A stretch of DNA of 64,000 nucleotides from Streptomyces sp. NBC_00683 (GTDB lineage Bacteria; Actinomycetota; Actinomycetes; Streptomycetales; Streptomycetaceae). This document shows positions 17,316 through 25,893 of this stretch, in pieces. Position numbers and translations under genes: made by a program. The notes below the pieces were generated by a model. The model ran no database searches. It worked only from the letters and a program-made list of their open reading frames with translations, and had not been told where the DNA came from. The stretch is from positions 5,022,001 to 5,086,000 of the forward strand of contig NZ_CP109013.1 in assembly GCF_036226745.1 (NCBI RefSeq), in the 5' to 3' direction. Each line of letters starts with the position of its first letter. The stretch's first letter is position 1.

Positions 17316-17387
17316 CGCGTGCGCGGGGCTTGTCCCCTACCCGCCCCTTCCCGAAACCGTGGGCTCTGCCCCCGGGCCCCCGGTCCT

Positions 17388-17560
17388 CAATCGCCGGACG
17401 GGCTCAAAGACGCCCTCAAGCGCCGGGCGGGCTGGGGGTGGTCGGGCTCAAGGGTGCCCTCAAGTGCCGGGCGGGCTTGAGGTTGTTCGGGGTGGGCTCG
17501 AAGGGTGCCCTCGAGCGGGCAGCTCTAAGGGTGCCCTCAAGTGCCTGGCAGGCTGGGGTT
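17388..17560. repeat. Degenerate intergenic repeats, core CCTCAAGYGCCGGGCGGGCT
   Basis: Within the 365-bp gap between the small protein gene and the tricorn-like gene, a unit of about 20 bp recurs with changes: near 17388 (CCTCAATCGCCGGACGGGCT), 17416, 17458, a shortened copy near 17505, and near 17536. The spacing is irregular, so it is not a tandem array. Similar 'CCTCAAGCGCCGGACGGGC' words are common between Streptomyces genes (recalled). The function is unknown; the copies can pair with each other only weakly. Confidence 0.7.
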
Positions 17561-17594
17561 GTCGGGGTGGAGCGGAGGTATCCGGGTTGTCGGG

Positions 17595-20500
17595 TCAGCG
17601 TGGTGGTAGTGGGGGGCGGCGCAGGACCGGGGCTGTTGCGTAGGTGGGGGGTGTGGCCGCGGGGTGGACCGCCAGGAGGTCCAGGGCCACCCTTACCGCG
17701 TCGTCCAGGACCGCGTGGCGGCCCTCGGCCCAGTCCAGGGGGGTGCGCAGGGCTTCCAGGTCCGGGCCGACGCCGTGGTTCTCGACGGACCAGCCGTACG
17801 TGTCGAACCAGGCCGCGTTCATCGGCACCGTGATCACCGTGCCGTCGCCGAGCCGGTGGCGCCCGGTCATGCCGACCACCCCGCCCCAGGTGCGCTGACC
17901 CACCACCGGCCCCAGCTTCAGCAGCTTGAACGCGGCCGTGATCATGTCGCCGTCGGAGGAGGTCGCCTCGTCCGCCAGCGCCACCACGGGACCCCGCGGA
18001 GCGTTGGACGCGTAACTGACCGCCTGCGCGTTGCGGGTCAGGTCCCAGCCGAGGATCGTTCGGGTGAGCTTCTCGACGACCAGTTCGCTGATGTGGCCGC
18101 CCGCGTTGCCGCGTACGTCGACGATCAGGGCCGGGCGGGAGACCTCCAGGCGCAGGTCGCGGTTGAACTGCGCCCAGCCCGAGCCGCCCATGTCCGGGAT
18201 GTGCAGATACCCGCACTTGCCGCCGCTCAGCTCCCGTACGACCTCGCGGCGCTTGGCCACCCAGTCCTGGTAGCGCAGCGGCCGTTCGTCGACCAGTGGG
18301 ACGATCGCGATGCGCCGGGACCGGCCGCCGCACTCGCCCCCGGCCGGCCGGAACGTCAGCTCCACCGTGGTGCCGCCCGCCGCCGTCAGCAGCGGGTACG
18401 GTCCGGCCACCGGGTCGACGGGCCGCCCGTCGACATGGGTGAGGACCGCTCCCTCCCGGATGCCCGTACCGGCAAGCGGTGAACGGGCCTTGGAGTCCGA
18501 GGACTCACCGGGCAGGATCCGCTGGACCGTCCAGTCGCCGTCGCGGCACACGAGGTTCGCGCCCAGCAGCCCGATCGCCCGCTGGTAGTGCGGCGGGCCC
18601 TCGTTCCTGCGGGCGGGCGAGACGTACGCGTGGGAGGTGCCCAGTTCGCCCAGGACCTCCCGCAGCAGGTCCGCGAACTCGTCGGGCGAGGCGACCCGTT
18701 CGACGAGCGGCCGGTACTGGTCGAGCACGCCGTCCCAGTCGATGCCGCACATGTCCGGTTCCCAGAAGTAGGCCCGGATGATGCGCCCCGCTTCCCCGTA
18801 GGCCTGACGCCATTCCGCCGCCGGGTCGACATCGTGCAGGATCCGGCGAAGGTCGAGGAAGACCGTCGAATCGTTGTCGCCGGGCTCGTTGGACGGCACG
18901 GCGCGCAGCTCGCCGTCGTCCATCACGACCAGTCGGCTCGCGTCCCCGCTGACCGCGAACCAGTCCAGGTGGTCGACGAGTTCGGTCTTGCGCGCCTTCG
19001 CGATGTTGAAGTGCTCCAGCGTGGGCCGGCCCGACATGTCCGAGGGGTTGGCGAAGGTCTCGCCCAGGGCGCCGGAGATCGGCCAGCGCAGCCAGACCAG
19101 GCCGCCGCCGCTGACCGGCTGCAGCCCCGAGTACTTCGACGCGGAGACCGGGAACGGCGTCACCCGGCTCTCCAGCCCCTCGAACTCGACGGTGACCGTC
19201 GTCCCCTCGACCGTGCCTTCGGGGATGTCCACCGGGTCCAGTCCGCCCGCCGCCGGCCGCCCGTCCGGCAGCAGGGCGAAGGGGGACGGGGTGGCCGAGG
19301 AGAGCGGGACCAGATAGGGGCGGCAGCCCAGCGGGAAGGAGAGGTCGCCGGTATGGACGTCGTACACGGGGTCGAAACCGCGCCAGGAGAGGAACGCGAG
19401 GTAGCGGCCGTCACCCGTGAAGACGGGGTTCTCGTCCTCGAAGCGGCCGTTGGTGACATCCACTATCACCGGGGCGTCGGGACCGGAGATCCTCGCCAGC
19501 TTGATCTGCCGCAGCGACCGGCCCACGCCCGGGTGGGACCAGGCCAGCCACGCTCCGTCCGGCGAGAACGCCAGATCGCGGACCGGACCGTTGACGGAGC
19601 GGATGAGTTCGGTGACCACGTCCTCCGCGGGGATTTGGGGGACCGGCGGGGCGTCCTCGGACCCGTCCTCGCCCTCCACGGCCGTCTCCGTCTCCGCCTC
19701 CACGGCTGTGTCCAGCAGGAGCAGACGGCCGTCGTTCGCCGCGATGGCCAGGCGCTCGCCCTCCGGGTCCGAGGTGAGCTCCTGGACCCGGCCCAGCTGA
19801 CCGGAGGCCAGCCGGACCGGCTCGCGGTCGCCGCTGGCCCGCGGGAGGTAGGCGATCTCGATCGCGTCGTCGCCGTCCGCGTCCGTCACGTACGCGACCT
19901 TGCCGCTGCTGCCGAGCATCTCCGGCAGCCTGACCCGCACCCCAGGGGTGTCGGTGATCGTGCGGGCGGGCCCGTCGCGGTGCGTGAGCCAGTAGAGGCT
20001 GCCGCGTACGGAGACGGCGCTCGCCCGGCCCGTCTCGTCCACGGAGAGCGAGTCCACGTTGCTGGCGGCCGGCACCTGGTACGTGCGCCTCCCCGCCCGG
20101 GGCCCGCCGAGCCGTACCTCCAGCTTCCGCGGTACGGCGTCCGGCGACTCCAGGTCGTCGACGAGCCACACATCGCCCGCGCACTGGTAGACGACCCGCT
20201 GCCCGTCGCTGGAGGCGTGGCGGGCGTAGAACGCGTCGTGGTCCGTATGGCGGCGCAGATCGCTGCCGTCCATCAGGCAGGAGTACAGGTTGCCGACCCC
20301 TTCGTGGTCGGACAGGAACGCGATCCGGCGCCCGACGAACATCGGTGAGTCCAGATGGCCGCCGATGTCCGGCAGCAGGCGCTCGCCGTGCAGCCACAGC
20401 CGCCCGGTCGCCCCGCCCCGGTACCGCTTCCACGCGGCGGGCTCGTGCGGCGGCTTGCCGGTGAGCAGGAGGGTGCGCCGCTCGCCGTCGATGTCGGCGA

Positions 20501-20948
20501 CCGCGATGTCGGAGACCGGGCCCCAGGGGAGCTTGCCGCCGGGGCTGCCGTCGGTGGGGACGCTGTAGGCCCACGAGAAGTACGAGAACGGCTGGTTGTG
20601 CGAGGACACGGCGAGGATCTGGGACGAGTCGCCGGGATCGGGGCTCCAGCCGCAGACCCGGGCGTCGGTCGAGCCCCAGTAGGTGAGTCTGCGGGCGGGC
20701 CCGCCGTCCACGGGGGCCAGATGGATCTCTGGGTCGAGCGTGCGCCAGGTCGTGTAGGCGATGCGGCTCCCGTCGGGCGAGAAGCGCGGATGACTGACCC
20801 TGGTCCGGTCGACAGTCAGCCGCCACGCCCGGCCGGGCCGCTGCCCCGCCGGGACGAGGGGGGAGACCCAGAGGTCGTCCTCGGCCGCGAAGCAGAGCAA
20901 GTCCTTGTGGAGGTGCGGGAAACGGAGATACGCGACGTCGTCACTCAC
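17595..20948 (-). CDS. Tricorn-protease-like S41 peptidase
   Basis: 1117-aa homologue of tricorn protease, a large cytosolic peptidase thought to degrade oligopeptides made by the proteasome. N-terminal beta-propeller repeats (HPRFSPDGSRIAYTTW and similar blades) fill the first two thirds, then come a PDZ domain (GIREGAVLTHVDGRPVDPV) and the S41 catalytic domain. The catalytic set of tricorn is visible: His773 in LGTSHAYV, Ser998-Asp999 in SSDGD and Glu in VENHGVGPD. The start is GTG 20948 (MSDDVAYLRFPHLHKD); the frame runs open to 21272 but that part overlaps the divergent tetR promoter. It may share control with tetR through the operators at 21002-21063. Confidence 0.9.
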   Translation of the reverse strand: MSDDVAYLRFPHLHKDLLCFAAEDDLWVSPLVPAGQRPGRAWRLTVDRTRVSHPRFSPDGSRIAYTTWRTLDPEIHLAPVDGGPARRLTYWGSTDARVCGWSPDPGDSSQILAVSSHNQPFSYFSWAYSVPTDGSPGGKLPWGPVSDIAVADIDGERRTLLLTGKPPHEPAAWKRYRGGATGRLWLHGERLLPDIGGHLDSPMFVGRRIAFLSDHEGVGNLYSCLMDGSDLRRHTDHDAFYARHASSDGQRVVYQCAGDVWLVDDLESPDAVPRKLEVRLGGPRAGRRTYQVPAASNVDSLSVDETGRASAVSVRGSLYWLTHRDGPARTITDTPGVRVRLPEMLGSSGKVAYVTDADGDDAIEIAYLPRASGDREPVRLASGQLGRVQELTSDPEGERLAIAANDGRLLLLDTAVEAETETAVEGEDGSEDAPPVPQIPAEDVVTELIRSVNGPVRDLAFSPDGAWLAWSHPGVGRSLRQIKLARISGPDAPVIVDVTNGRFEDENPVFTGDGRYLAFLSWRGFDPVYDVHTGDLSFPLGCRPYLVPLSSATPSPFALLPDGRPAAGGLDPVDIPEGTVEGTTVTVEFEGLESRVTPFPVSASKYSGLQPVSGGGLVWLRWPISGALGETFANPSDMSGRPTLEHFNIAKARKTELVDHLDWFAVSGDASRLVVMDDGELRAVPSNEPGDNDSTVFLDLRRILHDVDPAAEWRQAYGEAGRIIRAYFWEPDMCGIDWDGVLDQYRPLVERVASPDEFADLLREVLGELGTSHAYVSPARRNEGPPHYQRAIGLLGANLVCRDGDWTVQRILPGESSDSKARSPLAGTGIREGAVLTHVDGRPVDPVAGPYPLLTAAGGTTVELTFRPAGGECGGRSRRIAIVPLVDERPLRYQDWVAKRREVVRELSGGKCGYLHIPDMGGSGWAQFNRDLRLEVSRPALIVDVRGNAGGHISELVVEKLTRTILGWDLTRNAQAVSYASNAPRGPVVALADEATSSDGDMITAAFKLLKLGPVVGQRTWGGVVGMTGRHRLGDGTVITVPMNAAWFDTYGWSVENHGVGPDLEALRTPLDWAEGRHAVLDDAVRVALDLLAVHPAATPPTYATAPVLRRPPLPPR

Positions 20949-21001
20949 CCCCCAATGCTTTCCGTGCGAAGGGGCTCCGGCAACTTGTGGTGCAGGACAC
21001 A

Positions 21002-21023
21002 AGCGAAACTGTCTCGTTTCGCT
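21002..21023. promoter_or_regulatory. Operator 1 in the tricorn/tetR promoter region
   Basis: AGCGAAAC (21002-21009) and GTTTCGCT (21016-21023): perfect 8-bp inverted repeat with a 6-nt spacer. It contains the same GAAAC/GTTTC half-sites as operator 2, 25 bp away, and lies between divergent promoters next to a TetR gene, the usual layout for TetR autoregulation. Which protein binds is inferred. Confidence 0.7.
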
Positions 21024-21048
21024 AGGTCGGGGGAGTACCTTCAGGTGT

Positions 21049-21063
21049 ACGAAACAGTTTCGT
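21049..21063. promoter_or_regulatory. Operator 2 upstream of tetR
   Basis: ACGAAAC-A-GTTTCGT (21049-21063) is a perfect 7-bp inverted repeat around a single central base, 75 bp before the tetR start. It shares GAAAC/GTTTC half-sites with operator 1. It is probably the main TetR binding site controlling tetR and the MMPL exporter gene. Confidence 0.75.
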
Positions 21064-21138
21064 TCGTTTGGTTGATCATCCCGATGACCGGCCGCCGACG
21101 TACGATCCAGCAGGCGCAACGGACAAGGAGGTCGGGAC

Positions 21139-21711
21139 ATGGCACGCAGTCGGCTCACGCCGGAACGCGAGAGCGAGCTGTACACCTCCGTGCTCGACCT
21201 GCTCGGCGAGGTCGGATACGAGGCCTTGACCATGGACGCCGTTGCCGCCCGCACCCGTTCCAGCAAGGCCACCCTCTACCGCCAGTGGGGGAGCAAGGCC
21301 GAGCTGGTCGTCAAGGCACTCCGGCACGACAAGCCGGTGCACCTTGCCGAGATCGACACCGGTTCGCTGCGCGGCGACTTCAACGCCGTACTGCTGCGCA
21401 CCGACGACTGCCAGATGGAGAAGAACTCCGCGCTGATGCGGGGCCTGACCCATGCCATTCATGAGAATCCCGATCTGTTCCAGGCGCTGCGCGAGCTGCT
21501 GATCGAGCCGGAGATGACCGGTCTCGGGGTGCTGCTCCAGCGGGCCGTGGACCGGGGTGAGGTGCGTCCGGACAATCCGGCGCTCCCGTATGTACCGCAC
21601 ATGATGATCGGCGCTTTCGCCGCCCGTGAGATGGTCGACGACCGCTCGGTCGACCGGGCGTTCCTCACCGACTATGTCGAAGCCGTGGTGTTCCCCGCCC
21701 TCGGCGTCTGA
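21139..21711 (+). CDS. TetR family transcriptional regulator
   Basis: 190-aa regulator with the N-terminal helix-turn-helix (LDLLGEVGYEALTMDAVAAR, then TRSSKATLYRQWGSKAELV at about residues 16-55) and a C-terminal ligand-binding domain of the TetR C11/SACE_7040-like type. The start is ATG 21139 behind AAGGAGG. The MMPL exporter gene starts 128 bp downstream on the same strand and two palindromes lie upstream. The simplest reading is a drug- or lipid-responsive repressor of its own gene and of the exporter. Control of the divergent tricorn-like gene is possible. Confidence 0.92.
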   Translation: MARSRLTPERESELYTSVLDLLGEVGYEALTMDAVAARTRSSKATLYRQWGSKAELVVKALRHDKPVHLAEIDTGSLRGDFNAVLLRTDDCQMEKNSALMRGLTHAIHENPDLFQALRELLIEPEMTGLGVLLQRAVDRGEVRPDNPALPYVPHMMIGAFAAREMVDDRSVDRAFLTDYVEAVVFPALGV

Positions 21712-21839
21712 CGTCCCCTTTCTTTTTCCTTCTTTGCCGAGGACCCCTCCCCGAAGCTCCACCTGACACGCCGCTCTCGTCGTCGGGCCGGTTCCTCACG
21801 CCCTTTTCCACTCAACGACCTGACCGGGAGTACCCCTCC

Positions 21840-24050
21840 GTGGCCACATTCCTTTACAAGCTCGGCCGGCTTGCCTTCCGGCGCCGCCGCTATGTCGCCC
21901 TCGTCTGGGTGGCACTGCTGGCGCTCGCCGGATTCGGTGCCGCCTCCGCGTCCACCGCCACCTCCAGTTCGTTCTCCATCCCCGGTACGGAGGCCCAGAA
22001 GGCCTTCGACCTGCTGGAACAGCGCTTCCCCGGGGGCAGCGCCGACGGCGCGACCGCCCGGGTCGTCTTCAAGGCACCCGGCGACCAGAAGGTGACCGAC
22101 GCCGCCAACAAGTCCGAGGTCAAGGAGATCGTCGCCGAGCTGAAGTCCGGCTCGGACCAGATCGCCTCCGTCGCCGACCCGTTCGCGGCGAACGCCGTCA
22201 GCAAGGACGGCTCGACCGCGTACATCTCCGTCTCCTACGACGTCAGCTCGATGGAGCTCACCGACGGGACGCGCGAGGCGCTCGAGGAAGCGGGCGAGGC
22301 CGCGCAGAGCAGCGGAATGACCGTGGAGATCGGCGGTGACGCGCTCCAGGTGATGCCGGAGACCGGGGCCACCGAGATCATCGGTGTCGCCATCGCCGCG
22401 GTGGTCCTCGTGATCACCTTCGGTTCGCTGATCGCGGCCGGGCTCCCGCTGCTCACCGCGCTCATCGGCGTCGGGATCGGCGTCTCGCTGATCACGGCCC
22501 TCGCGAACGTGTTCGACCTGGGCTCCACCACGTCCACGCTCGCGATGATGATCGGCCTCGCGGTCGGCATCGACTACGCGCTCTTCATCGTCTCCCGCTA
22601 CCGCGCCGAACTGGCCGAGGGCCGGGAGCGTGAGGAAGCCGCAGGCCGGGCCGTCGGCACCGCCGGGTCCGCGGTCGTCTTCGCGGGTCTGACCGTCGTC
22701 ATCGCCCTGGTCGGCCTCGCTGTCGTCAACATCCCGATGCTGTCGAAGATGGGCTTCGCCGCCGCGGGCACGGTCGCGATCGCCGTCCTCATCGCGCTCA
22801 CCCTCGTCCCTGCGCTGCTGGGCTTCGCGGGCAAGCGGGTCATGGGGCGCAGGGCGCGCAAGGCCGCCGAGGCGGAGAACAAGCCCGAGGCCAAGCCGAA
22901 CATGGGCACCCGCTGGGCGCGGTTCGTGCTGCGCAAGCCGGTGTGGGTCCTGCTCACCGGGGTCATCGGCCTCGGAGTCATCGCCGTACCCGCGGCCTCG
23001 CTGGAGATGGGCCTGCCGGACGACGGTTCCCAGCCGAAGAGCACCACGCAGCGCCAGGCCTACGACCTGCTGTCCGACGGGTTCGGTCCCGGGTTCAACG
23101 GTCCGCTGCTGGTCGTCGTCGACACGAAGGGCAGCTCGGACGGCAAGACCGCGGTCGACCAGGTCTCCCAGGAGATCGAGGGCATCGGCCATGTCGCGGC
23201 CGTCACCCCGGCCACCTTCAACAAGGCCGGCGACGCCGCGACCATCACCGTCATCCCGAAGGACCGTCCGAGCTCCACCGAGACGGAACAGGTCGTCCAC
23301 GCGATCCGTGACGCGGGTGCGGACATCAAGAGCGACACGGGTGCCGAGGTGCTGGTCACCGGTGCCACGGCGATGAACATCGACTTCTCGCAGAAGATGA
23401 ACGACGCGCTGCTGCCCTATCTGGCGCTCGTCGTCGGCCTGGCCTTCCTGCTCCTGATGGTGGTCTTCCGCTCGCTGCTGGTGCCGCTGAAGGCGGCCCT
23501 CGGCTTCCTGCTCTCGGTCGTAGCGGCCCTGGGCGCGGTCGTCGCGGTCTTCCAGTGGGGCTGGCTCGGCTCGCTCTTCGGGGTCGAGCAGACCGGACCG
23601 ATCATGAGCATGATGCCGATCTTCATGGTCGGTGTGGTCTTCGGCCTCGCGATGGACTACGAGGTCTTCCTGGTCACCCGGATGCGTGAGGCGTACGTCC
23701 ACGGGGAGACGCCCGGCCAGGCGATCGTCACCGGTTTCCGGCACGGTGCCCGGGTGGTCACGGCCGCCGCGGTGATCATGATGGCGGTCTTCGCGGGCTT
23801 CATCGGCTCCCACGAGTCGATGATCAAGATGATCGGCTTCTCGCTGGCCATCGCCGTCTTCTTCGACGCCTTCGTGGTCCGCATGGCCATCGTGCCGGCG
23901 GTGCTGGCCCTGCTCGGCCGGCGTGCCTGGTGGCTGCCGCGCTGGCTGGACCGCGCACTGCCGAACGTGGACGTGGAGGGCGAGGGCCTGCGCAAGGGCC
24001 TGGCCGACGGCCCGGCGGACGGCGAGGAGCGCGAACTGGCCCGCGTCTGA
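21840..24050 (+). CDS. MMPL family transporter
   Basis: 736-aa membrane exporter of the RND superfamily (MMPL group), which moves lipids or hydrophobic drugs by proton motive force. It has one N-terminal membrane segment, a periplasmic-type loop, five or six membrane segments, then the same layout repeated. The proton-relay motifs GIDYALFIVSRYR (first half) and AMDYEVFLVTRMRE (second half) are both present. The start is GTG 21840 behind GGGAGTACC. It follows a TetR gene and ends in a strong terminator. The cargo is unknown; similar TetR-MMPL pairs often export an antibiotic or a lipid. Confidence 0.93.
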   Translation: MATFLYKLGRLAFRRRRYVALVWVALLALAGFGAASASTATSSSFSIPGTEAQKAFDLLEQRFPGGSADGATARVVFKAPGDQKVTDAANKSEVKEIVAELKSGSDQIASVADPFAANAVSKDGSTAYISVSYDVSSMELTDGTREALEEAGEAAQSSGMTVEIGGDALQVMPETGATEIIGVAIAAVVLVITFGSLIAAGLPLLTALIGVGIGVSLITALANVFDLGSTTSTLAMMIGLAVGIDYALFIVSRYRAELAEGREREEAAGRAVGTAGSAVVFAGLTVVIALVGLAVVNIPMLSKMGFAAAGTVAIAVLIALTLVPALLGFAGKRVMGRRARKAAEAENKPEAKPNMGTRWARFVLRKPVWVLLTGVIGLGVIAVPAASLEMGLPDDGSQPKSTTQRQAYDLLSDGFGPGFNGPLLVVVDTKGSSDGKTAVDQVSQEIEGIGHVAAVTPATFNKAGDAATITVIPKDRPSSTETEQVVHAIRDAGADIKSDTGAEVLVTGATAMNIDFSQKMNDALLPYLALVVGLAFLLLMVVFRSLLVPLKAALGFLLSVVAALGAVVAVFQWGWLGSLFGVEQTGPIMSMMPIFMVGVVFGLAMDYEVFLVTRMREAYVHGETPGQAIVTGFRHGARVVTAAAVIMMAVFAGFIGSHESMIKMIGFSLAIAVFFDAFVVRMAIVPAVLALLGRRAWWLPRWLDRALPNVDVEGEGLRKGLADGPADGEERELARV

Positions 24051-24150
24051 TCCGCGGTCCGAGCCGCACGTACCCCGGGGTCCGCGTCTGAGCGGAGCGC
24101 GGCCCCGGTGCACCGGTTACCTGTGGGGACGGGGGACCGGGGCGACAGAG

Positions 24151-24180
24151 AGCCCCCGTGCACGCGGCACGGGGGCTTTC
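24151..24180. terminator. Terminator after the MMPL gene
   Basis: AGCCCCCGTGC (24151-24161) and GCACGGGGGCT (24167-24177) form a perfect 11-bp stem with a 5-nt loop and TTTC after it. It lies between two convergent genes and could serve both. Confidence 0.88.
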
Positions 24181-24211
24181 GTCATGCAGTGCGGTCCGGC
24201 GCCGCCCGGCG

Positions 24212-24619
24212 TCATGCGCGGGTGACGGAGGCGGCCGGGGCGGGGGCCGGGGCAGGGGCGGCGGGGGGAGGAGCGGGGGCGGGGGTCCGGCGCTCGATGG
24301 CCTCGTGCGTACGGTGCAGGAAGCGGATCAGCGGCGCGACGTCGAACTGGAACACGGCGACGCCGTCCGGGGAGTGCAGTTCCAGGACCAGCTGGGCGCG
24401 GCCGCACGGCCAGACCCGTATGTCGTCGCGTGTGACGGGGGCGCGGAGTCCGCCTTCCAGGAGGTCGCGGCCGAACGCCCAGTCGACGCCGCCGGGAAGC
24501 CGGACGTGGACGGTCTGCGGGGCGTCGGTGTCGCAGGTGAGCTCGACGGGGACCAGCCGTGGGTCGGGTCCGTCGGTGATGAGCCGGGCTCTGGCATGTT
24601 CTTGGATCACGAGGGACAT
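24212..24619 (-). CDS. SsgA-like protein (SALP), sporulation/cell division regulator
   Basis: 135-aa member of the SsgA-like family found only in morphologically complex actinomycetes, where it guides septum placement, peptidoglycan maintenance and spore separation. Family blocks seen: VPVELTCDTDAPQTVHVRLP, WAFGRDLLEGGLRAPV, GDIRVWPC-like (DDIRVWPCGRAQLVLELHSP) and VFQFDVAPLIRFL. The last 30 residues are a Pro/Ala tail that differs from the usual end. From synteny with the pmt locus of S. coelicolor it could be the SsgE orthologue, but I cannot separate the SALP subfamilies with confidence. It is divergent from the ECF transporter operon; a dyad lies between. Confidence 0.85.
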   Translation of the reverse strand: MSLVIQEHARARLITDGPDPRLVPVELTCDTDAPQTVHVRLPGGVDWAFGRDLLEGGLRAPVTRDDIRVWPCGRAQLVLELHSPDGVAVFQFDVAPLIRFLHRTHEAIERRTPAPAPPPAAPAPAPAPAASVTRA

Positions 24620-24653
24620 GGGCCGGCTCCTCCTGTGTATGCATCTCTCCCCT

Positions 24654-24688
24654 CCAATGTGCCATATGTCCCATATTGGGCACGTTGG
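24654..24688. promoter_or_regulatory. Imperfect dyad between the SALP gene and the ECF transporter operon
   Basis: CCAATGTGCC...ATATG and CATAT...TGGGCACGTTGG (24654-24688) form an imperfect inverted repeat of about 15 bp per arm, 35 bp upstream of the SALP start. It is far richer in A/T than its surroundings. It could be a regulator site or a 5'-UTR hairpin of the SALP gene. The binding protein is unknown. Confidence 0.45.
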
Positions 24689-24718
24689 GAGGCGTGAGCA
24701 GTTGTGTCGCGTACGCTC

Positions 24719-24735
24719 TTGCGAACTGTTTGCAA
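24719..24735. promoter_or_regulatory. Nur-box-like site upstream of the ECF transporter operon
   Basis: TTGCGA-ACTGT-TTGCAA (24719-24735) fits the recalled Streptomyces Nur consensus tTGCaa-N5-ttGCAA at 11 of 12 positions. Nur is the nickel-responsive Fur-family repressor of nickel uptake genes. The box lies 66 bp before the transporter start and just upstream of a possible -10 TATCAT (24744-24749). This is the main reason to call the transporter a nickel rather than a cobalt system. Confidence 0.65.
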
Positions 24736-24800
24736 CAGGGCACTATCATTGAGCGGTTCCCGACCCCGCCCGCGAAAACGCCCGAAAGCGGAGCCACTCC

Positions 24801-25892
24801 ATGCATGTACCCGACGGATTCATCAATGCACCCGTCTCCGCCGTCGCCGGCGTCGTCGCCGCAGGCGCGGTCGCCGTCAGCCTCCGGGGTGCTCGGCGAG
24901 AACTGGGCGGCGCCTCCCTCTCGGACGGAACCGGGGGCGGGGGAGAGCGCACCGCCCCGCTGGCCGGTCTGGTCGCCGCCTTCATCTTCGCCGTGCAGAT
25001 GCTGAACTTCCCGGTCGCCGCCGGCACCAGCGGCCATCTCCTGGGCGGGGCACTGGCCGCGATCCTGGTCGGGCCGTACACGGGAGTGCTCTGCATAGCG
25101 GTCGTCCTGCTGATGCAGGGAATCCTCTTCGCCGACGGCGGTCTCACCGCACTCGGCGTGAACATCACGGTGATGGGCGTCGTCACCACGGTCGTCGCCT
25201 ACGGCCTCTTCCGCGGGCTGACACGTGTGCTGCCCCGCGGGCGCCGCGGGACGACCGTCGCGTCCTTCGTGGCCGCCCTGGTCTCCGTACCGGCCGCTGC
25301 CGCCGCCTTCACCCTGATCTACGCGATCGGCGGGACCACCGACGTCCCCATCGGCAAGGTTCTGACCGCGATGGTCGGCGTCCACGTCCTGATCGGCATC
25401 GGTGAGGCCGCGATCACCGCGCTGACCGTCGGTGCCGTCATCGCCGTGCGCCCGGACCTCGTGTACGGCGCCCGCGGACTCGCGGCCCCGCTCAAGCTCC
25501 GCGTCGGCGGCGAGCTCATCGACGCCCCGGCCGCCGCTCCCACTCCCGTCGCCGTCGCGGCCCGCTCCACACGCAAGGTCTGGGCCACCGGCCTGGCCGC
25601 CGCCCTCGTCCTCGCGGGCTTCGTCTCCTTCTACGCCTCCGCGAACCCGGACGGCCTGGAGAAGGTCGCCGCCGACAAGGGCATCGACGAGAAGGTCCAG
25701 GAGCACGGCGCCGCCGGCTCCCCCCTGGCCGACTACGGCGTCAAGGACATCAGTGACGCCCGGATCTCCGGCGGTCTCGCCGGAGTGATCGGGGTCGGTT
25801 CCACCGTCGCCGTCGGCACCGGAGTCTTCTGGGCGGTGCGCCGACGCCGTACCTCCGAAGCGCCGGCCACCCCCGTCACCGGGGCCGTCTGA
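24801..25892 (+). CDS. ECF transporter substrate-binding component, CbiM/NikM type with PDGLE tail
   Basis: 363-aa membrane protein that captures Ni2+ or Co2+ in an energy-coupling-factor importer. The N-terminus MHVPDGF carries the conserved Met-His pair of this family, where His2 co-ordinates the metal. Six or seven membrane segments follow. After about residue 230 comes a second module with its own membrane segments and the PDGLEKVA block (PDGLE domain, the part that is a separate CbiN/NikN protein elsewhere), so M and N are fused. The genes for Q and O follow at 1 bp and with a 4-bp overlap. The nickel assignment comes from the Nur-like box. Confidence 0.9.
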   Translation: MHVPDGFINAPVSAVAGVVAAGAVAVSLRGARRELGGASLSDGTGGGGERTAPLAGLVAAFIFAVQMLNFPVAAGTSGHLLGGALAAILVGPYTGVLCIAVVLLMQGILFADGGLTALGVNITVMGVVTTVVAYGLFRGLTRVLPRGRRGTTVASFVAALVSVPAAAAAFTLIYAIGGTTDVPIGKVLTAMVGVHVLIGIGEAAITALTVGAVIAVRPDLVYGARGLAAPLKLRVGGELIDAPAAAPTPVAVAARSTRKVWATGLAAALVLAGFVSFYASANPDGLEKVAADKGIDEKVQEHGAAGSPLADYGVKDISDARISGGLAGVIGVGSTVAVGTGVFWAVRRRRTSEAPATPVTGAV

Positions 25893-25893
25893 C

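Noticed and set aside
17388..17560. CRISPR array or insertion sequence ends
   Set aside because: The copies are degenerate and irregularly spaced, with no inverted ends and no transposase or cas gene.
20949..21272. N-terminal extension of the tricorn-like protein to 21272
   Set aside because: It would cover both operators and the start of tetR, and homology begins at SDDVAYLRFPHL after GTG 20948.
21672..24113. 813-aa open frame on the minus strand opposite the MMPL gene
   Set aside because: It is the antisense shadow of a clear transporter gene; the composition (His/Asp/Gly/Arg-rich, no domains) is typical of GC-driven false frames.
24620..24800. Cobalamin riboswitch upstream of the CbiM-type gene
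   Set aside because: No B12 box or adenosylcobalamin-type fold is visible in the 180-bp region; the Nur-like box explains regulation better.
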